Positions 54,735 through 57,892 of a DNA stretch of 57,892 nucleotides are shown here, piece by piece (position 1 is the first letter of the stretch; every line of letters starts with the position of its first letter). The position numbers and the translations under genes are program-made. Below the pieces are notes generated by a model, which worked only from the letters and a program-made list of their open reading frames with translations, did no database searches and was not told the DNA's origin. This DNA comes from Bacteroidaceae bacterium (lineage in GTDB: Bacteria > Bacteroidota > Bacteroidia > Bacteroidales > Bacteroidaceae): the NCBI GenBank assembly GCA_017958545.1, contig JAGDCM010000052.1, forward strand, positions 1-57,892. Direction: 5' to 3'.

Positions 54735-56246
54735 TCAGAACTTCACTTTTACGGGTTTTGACTCGTTGCCCAGGCGGTCGAGCGCTGTGATAACGAATAC
54801 TGTCTTGTCGGTGATATCAAGCGGCAGGACATAATACGGATTGCGCACGACGGCGATGAGGTGCGAGGCATCGCTGCAGTTGACCTTTTCTTTTGGGTTG
54901 AAGCGATATACGGCATAACCGGCAGCCTCGTCCATGGGTGTCTTGGCTTTCGGGGCGGTCCACATAAGAGTGGGACCGTCGCTTGTGGTGATGATAGCGG
55001 GTTTGGTGGGTTTCTTCGGTGCCTTCTTGTCAATCCAAGGCATAAGAGGCTGCAGGGCCGGTTTGGCGTGATATACGGTCTTGAGCATCGTTGCGTATTC
55101 GCCGGGATTGTTGCATACAGCCTTTGCATACCATTGGCACGAACCGTCGATGGCTGGCAGGGAGCGCTGCAAGTTGTACTTGGCTGGCATCTGATGCATC
55201 TGCGGGCGCTGGAGGTCGGGGAACTTCACTGTGCGCTCCACATCTTGTCCGATATAGAGCAGACAGGGATGGGGGGCATGCAAATCGCGATGCACTGTGC
55301 TCCACCAGCGTATGAGGGTGTCGTAGTCAGCTGCTTTGTTACCGATTTCCCAATAAATCTGCGGTATGTTGTAGTCGAGCCATCCGCGCTCCATCCACAA
55401 AAGTATGTCGGCATAGAGGTCGTCGTAGTTCTGAAGTCCGCTGGTCATGCTGCCCGGCACCTGTGAGGAACGTGTCAGCATGTTGTGGTAGATACCGAAG
55501 GGCGACACACCGAATTTCACCCATGGTTTTTCCTCCTTGATGGCGCGGCTCAGTTTCTCGATGAAACGGTTGACATGAGCACGGCGGCGATTGCCCATAT
55601 CTGCAAGCGAACCGTTGGTCTGCGCTTTGCGCACTCCCTCATAGTCGTGCATCTCGACACCGGCTGCTGGATAGGGATAGAAATAGTCGTCAATATGCAG
55701 TCCGTCAACATCATAGCGACGCACAATGTCGCGTGCTACGAGGCAGATGTAGTCCTGGTTTGCATCGTAGGCGGGGTCGAAAATTAGAAGCCCGTCGTAG
55801 TTGAAACAGAGTTCGGGATGCTGTACGGCAAAGTGGGAAGAGGCAAGTGATGTGGTGCCTTTTGTTTTAGCGCGGAAGGGGTTAATCCATGCGTGCAGTT
55901 CCATAGAGCGTTTGTGGCACTCTTCCACCATCCAGGCCAGAGGGTCCCAATAGGGAGAAGGAGCTTTGCCCTGCTGACCTGTGAGATAGCGGCTCCACGG
56001 TTCGTATGGACTTTCGTAGAGGGCATCTCCCTCAGCTCTTACCTGAAACATTATGGCATTGATGCCGCAGCGTTGCAATTCATCAAGTTGGGAGCGAAGA
56101 GTGCTTTGCATCGTTTCCTTTGAGAGACCCTGCCACTGACCGTTGACGCATTGTATCCACGCACCGCGAAACTCGCGTTTCGGCGACTGGGCAAAGAGGC
56201 TCAACAAGCACCCTAAGCAGAAAAATAAGGATAGAAATCTTTTCAT
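54735..56246 (-). CDS. GHL10-family glycoside hydrolase (DigH-like), paralogue 2
   Basis: A protein of 503 residues with a signal peptide ([19 protein letters not shown]). The core matches paralogue 1: [42 protein letters not shown] and [13 protein letters not shown] (about 180-191). The C-terminal fibronectin-like strand segment holds [14 protein letters not shown], close to the ALDRYGHESELV end of paralogue 1. It is probably a peptidoglycan-strand hydrolase by analogy with DigH. It ends exactly where uvrA begins. Confidence 0.88.
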   Translation of the reverse strand: MKRFLSLFFCLGCLLSLFAQSPKREFRGAWIQCVNGQWQGLSKETMQSTLRSQLDELQRCGINAIMFQVRAEGDALYESPYEPWSRYLTGQQGKAPSPYWDPLAWMVEECHKRSMELHAWINPFRAKTKGTTSLASSHFAVQHPELCFNYDGLLIFDPAYDANQDYICLVARDIVRRYDVDGLHIDDYFYPYPAAGVEMHDYEGVRKAQTNGSLADMGNRRRAHVNRFIEKLSRAIKEEKPWVKFGVSPFGIYHNMLTRSSQVPGSMTSGLQNYDDLYADILLWMERGWLDYNIPQIYWEIGNKAADYDTLIRWWSTVHRDLHAPHPCLLYIGQDVERTVKFPDLQRPQMHQMPAKYNLQRSLPAIDGSCQWYAKAVCNNPGEYATMLKTVYHAKPALQPLMPWIDKKAPKKPTKPAIITTSDGPTLMWTAPKAKTPMDEAAGYAVYRFNPKEKVNCSDASHLIAVVRNPYYVLPLDITDKTVFVITALDRLGNESKPVKVKF

Positions 56247-56254
56247 AACGGATG

Positions 56255-56262
56255 CAAAAGTA
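56255..56262 (-). promoter_or_regulatory. -7 promoter box for GHL10 paralogue 2, near-leaderless
   Basis: On the - strand this reads TACTTTTG, only 8 nt before the ATG at 56246. It would serve the GHL10-uvrA pair. Confidence 0.6.
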
Positions 56263-56325
56263 GCAAATTTATTTTAATTAGCCAAAAAAACGGGGAAGAG
56301 GAGGGACAAAGAGAGAACTTTTTCG

Positions 56326-56333
56326 TATCTTTG
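56326..56333 (+). promoter_or_regulatory. -7 promoter box for the FKBP-aroC unit
   Basis: TATCTTTG ends 21 nt before the ATG at 56355. Confidence 0.65.
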
Positions 56334-56354
56334 TCGCGCAAAATAGCGTAGATA

Positions 56355-56765
56355 ATGGAAGGACTTAACAATAAATTTATAGCTGTGAGCTACAAACTCA
56401 CCGCACGAGAGGGAGAACAGGAAGCAGTTTTGGAAGAAACGAAAAAGGATGAGCCTTTTTGCTTTGTGAGCGAAGTTGGCATGACACTCGACGAATTCGA
56501 GCAGCAGGTGGTGAACCGTGCTGCCGGAGAGAAATTCTCATTCACGCTCGACCGTCCCGGTGTGTCTTTTACGCTTACATTCGAGGGCGACGTGATAGAA
56601 AACCGTCAGGCAACGCCCGATGAGATACAGGAGGCTATCCGCCTTGTAGCACAGGCTCAGAGCGGAGGCTGCGGAGGCTGTGGCGGTTGCGGAAGTCAGG
56701 AGGGCGGTTGCAACGGTTGCGGCGGCGGTTGTGACAAAGAAAACTGCGAGAGTTGCGCAAAATAA
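56355..56765 (+). CDS. Shortened SlyD-like FKBP with cysteine-rich tail
   Basis: A protein of 136 residues against about 190-200 in SlyD-like proteins. The N-terminal FKBP part is normal ([10 protein letters not shown] to [12 protein letters not shown]). It then passes directly, near residues 65-71, into the last strand and helix ([20 protein letters not shown]). The flap and its insert domain, which give SlyD its chaperone activity, are missing. The tail (103-136) has eight Cys in CGGCGGCG- and NGCGGGC-type runs and should bind metal such as nickel or zinc. Prolyl-isomerase activity is doubtful. aroC follows after 7 bp. Confidence 0.82.
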   Translation: MEGLNNKFIAVSYKLTAREGEQEAVLEETKKDEPFCFVSEVGMTLDEFEQQVVNRAAGEKFSFTLDRPGVSFTLTFEGDVIENRQATPDEIQEAIRLVAQAQSGGCGGCGGCGSQEGGCNGCGGGCDKENCESCAK

Positions 56766-56772
56766 GAAAGCA

Positions 56773-57846
56773 ATGAATACATTCGGTCGCATATTCAGGC
56801 TGACGACGTTCGGCGAAAGCCACGGACCCGGTATCGGCGGTGTCATCGACGGCATGCCTGCCCGCATTCCGGTTGATATGGATTTCATACAGGCGCAGCT
56901 GGATCGCAGACGTCCCGGTCAGAGTGCTCTCACAACCTCGCGCAATGAAGGCGACAAGGTGGAGATACTTTCCGGAGTGTTCGAAGGACTCACCACAGGA
57001 CAGCCGATAGGATTCGTTGTTCGCAATGAGAGTCAGCGTTCCGGCGACTACGACAATATGCGGGATTTGTTCCGTCCCTCGCATGCCGACTACACATACT
57101 TTGAGAAGTGGGGCATCCGCGACCATCGCGGTGGTGGCAGAAGCAGTGCGAGAGAAACCATCAGTCGTGTTGTGGGCGGTGCTTTTGCGATGCTCTATTT
57201 GCGTCAGATGGGTGTGACGGTGGAGGCTTACACCTCTCAGGTGGGTAACGTCTGTCTGGAGGGCGACTACAAAGACTACGATTTGACGAAACGTGAGGCA
57301 AACGATGTGCGCTGTCCTGACCAAGAGACGGCAAAACGTATGGCAGACCTCATTATGGAAGTGAAACGGGAGGGCGACACCATCGGCGGCGTTATCTCGT
57401 GTGTCATCAAGGGTTTGCCCGTTGGTTTGGGAGAACCGGCCTTCGGAAAACTGCATGCCCAACTTGGAGCTGCGATGCTAAGCATCAATGCAGTCAAGGG
57501 TTTTGAATACGGCAGAGGTTTTGCAGGTGTGGAAGAGCGCGGCAGCGAGCAGAATGATGTTTTCGTGCCGTCGGAAAGCGGTGTCACCACAAGGACCAAC
57601 AACAGCGGAGGCATACAGGGCGGCATCTCCAACGGACAGGATGTCTATTTCCGTGTGGCATTCAAACCGGTTGCCACTCTCCTGAGAGAGCAGGCGACGG
57701 TGGATGTCAATGGTAATGAAACTGTGTTGCAGGCTCGTGGAAGACATGATGCCTGTGTGCTCCCCAGAGCGGTGCCTGTTGTGGAGGCTATGGCAGCAAT
57801 GACAATAATCGATAATATATTACAGAACAAGATATGGCAGAATTGA
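56773..57846 (+). CDS. aroC: Chorismate synthase
   Basis: A protein of 357 residues that converts EPSP to chorismate with reduced FMN. The N-terminal signature is [14 protein letters not shown]. The second is [20 protein letters not shown], and the third lies near [15 protein letters not shown]. The start [14 protein letters not shown] is chosen; the longer in-frame extension overlaps the FKBP gene. Its last 13 bp overlap the start of lysS. Confidence 0.97.
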   Translation: MNTFGRIFRLTTFGESHGPGIGGVIDGMPARIPVDMDFIQAQLDRRRPGQSALTTSRNEGDKVEILSGVFEGLTTGQPIGFVVRNESQRSGDYDNMRDLFRPSHADYTYFEKWGIRDHRGGGRSSARETISRVVGGAFAMLYLRQMGVTVEAYTSQVGNVCLEGDYKDYDLTKREANDVRCPDQETAKRMADLIMEVKREGDTIGGVISCVIKGLPVGLGEPAFGKLHAQLGAAMLSINAVKGFEYGRGFAGVEERGSEQNDVFVPSESGVTTRTNNSGGIQGGISNGQDVYFRVAFKPVATLLREQATVDVNGNETVLQARGRHDACVLPRAVPVVEAMAAMTIIDNILQNKIWQN

Positions 57847-57892
57847 GCGAACAGGAAATAGTGCGTAGGAATAATTTGCAGCAGATGCGTGA
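57834..57892 (+). CDS. lysS: Lysyl-tRNA synthetase, first residues (3' end outside window)
   Basis: Nineteen codons are visible: [19 protein letters not shown]. The LSEQEIVRR opening is characteristic of bacterial class II LysS in Bacteroidetes. The start overlaps aroC by 13 bp in another frame. The identification rests only on this short N-terminus. Confidence 0.7.
   Translation, partial: MAELSEQEIVRRNNLQQMR

Overview
This 57.9-kb window comes from the chromosome of a Bacteroidales bacterium, most likely a Prevotellaceae-type organism (genus not resolvable by eye). The grounds are: Bacteroidetes -7 promoter boxes (TAnnTTTG) in front of most transcription units, few Shine-Dalgarno sequences, a SprA/Sov type IX secretion translocon beside ruvA, an EtfBA/acyl-CoA dehydrogenase cluster, and secreted proteins with C-terminal tails of the 'YSINGQ...GLPKGLYVVNGK' kind. 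No rRNA, tRNA, CRISPR array, insertion sequence or prophage is visible.

Region 1 (1-15.6 kb, + strand) is one continuous str/S10/spc/alpha translation cluster: the end of fusA, then rpsJ-rplC-rplD-rplW-rplB-rpsS-rplV-rpsC-rplP-rpmC-rpsQ-rplN-rplX-rplE-rpsN-rpsH-rplF-rplR-rpsE-rpmD-rplO-secY-map-infA-rpmJ-rpsM-rpsK-rpsD-rpoA-rplQ, closed by a strong terminator. There is no tuf between fusA and rpsJ and no adk between secY and map. S14, S4 and L36 are all in their zinc-free forms. Two hairpins and one 10-bp tandem array lie in the few spacers.

Region 2 (15.6-23.6 kb) holds a tripartite RND efflux operon (adaptor, pump, outer-membrane factor), a convergent RlpA-like protein, and fhs (formate-THF ligase). 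Between the divergent rlpA-like and fhs promoters sit two inverted arrays of 8-bp repeats. A degenerate 22-bp-period array follows fhs.

Region 3 (23.9-32.4 kb, - strand) is ruvA-sprA; SprA is the giant outer-membrane channel of type IX secretion. Region 4 (32.5-41.2 kb) carries etfB-etfA-acyl-CoA dehydrogenase (+), a secreted alpha/beta hydrolase with a small downstream ORF that may be its detached tail (-), a stand-alone AICAR transformylase (-), and a + operon of a DUF5715-like protein, aroE and a small basic protein.

Region 5 (41.2-48.8 kb) has a large secreted DUF6055-like zinc metalloprotease behind a GHL10 (DigH-like) glycosidase on the - strand, and two tandem CstA-family transporters on the + strand. 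Region 6 (48.8-57.9 kb) has a small beta-barrel protein, a 600-bp spacer with a 110-bp array of 11-bp repeats and a possible 19-aa ORF, three periplasmic proteins (lipoprotein, double TonB-C protein, unknown), a second GHL10 gene followed directly by uvrA, a shortened SlyD-like FKBP with a cysteine tail, aroC, and the first codons of lysS.

No single clearly new system stands out. The most unusual items are the short-period intergenic arrays (8, 10, 11 and 22 bp), near-leaderless promoters on both GHL10 genes, terminators nested inside convergent genes, the insert-less FKBP, and the possibly split hydrolase.
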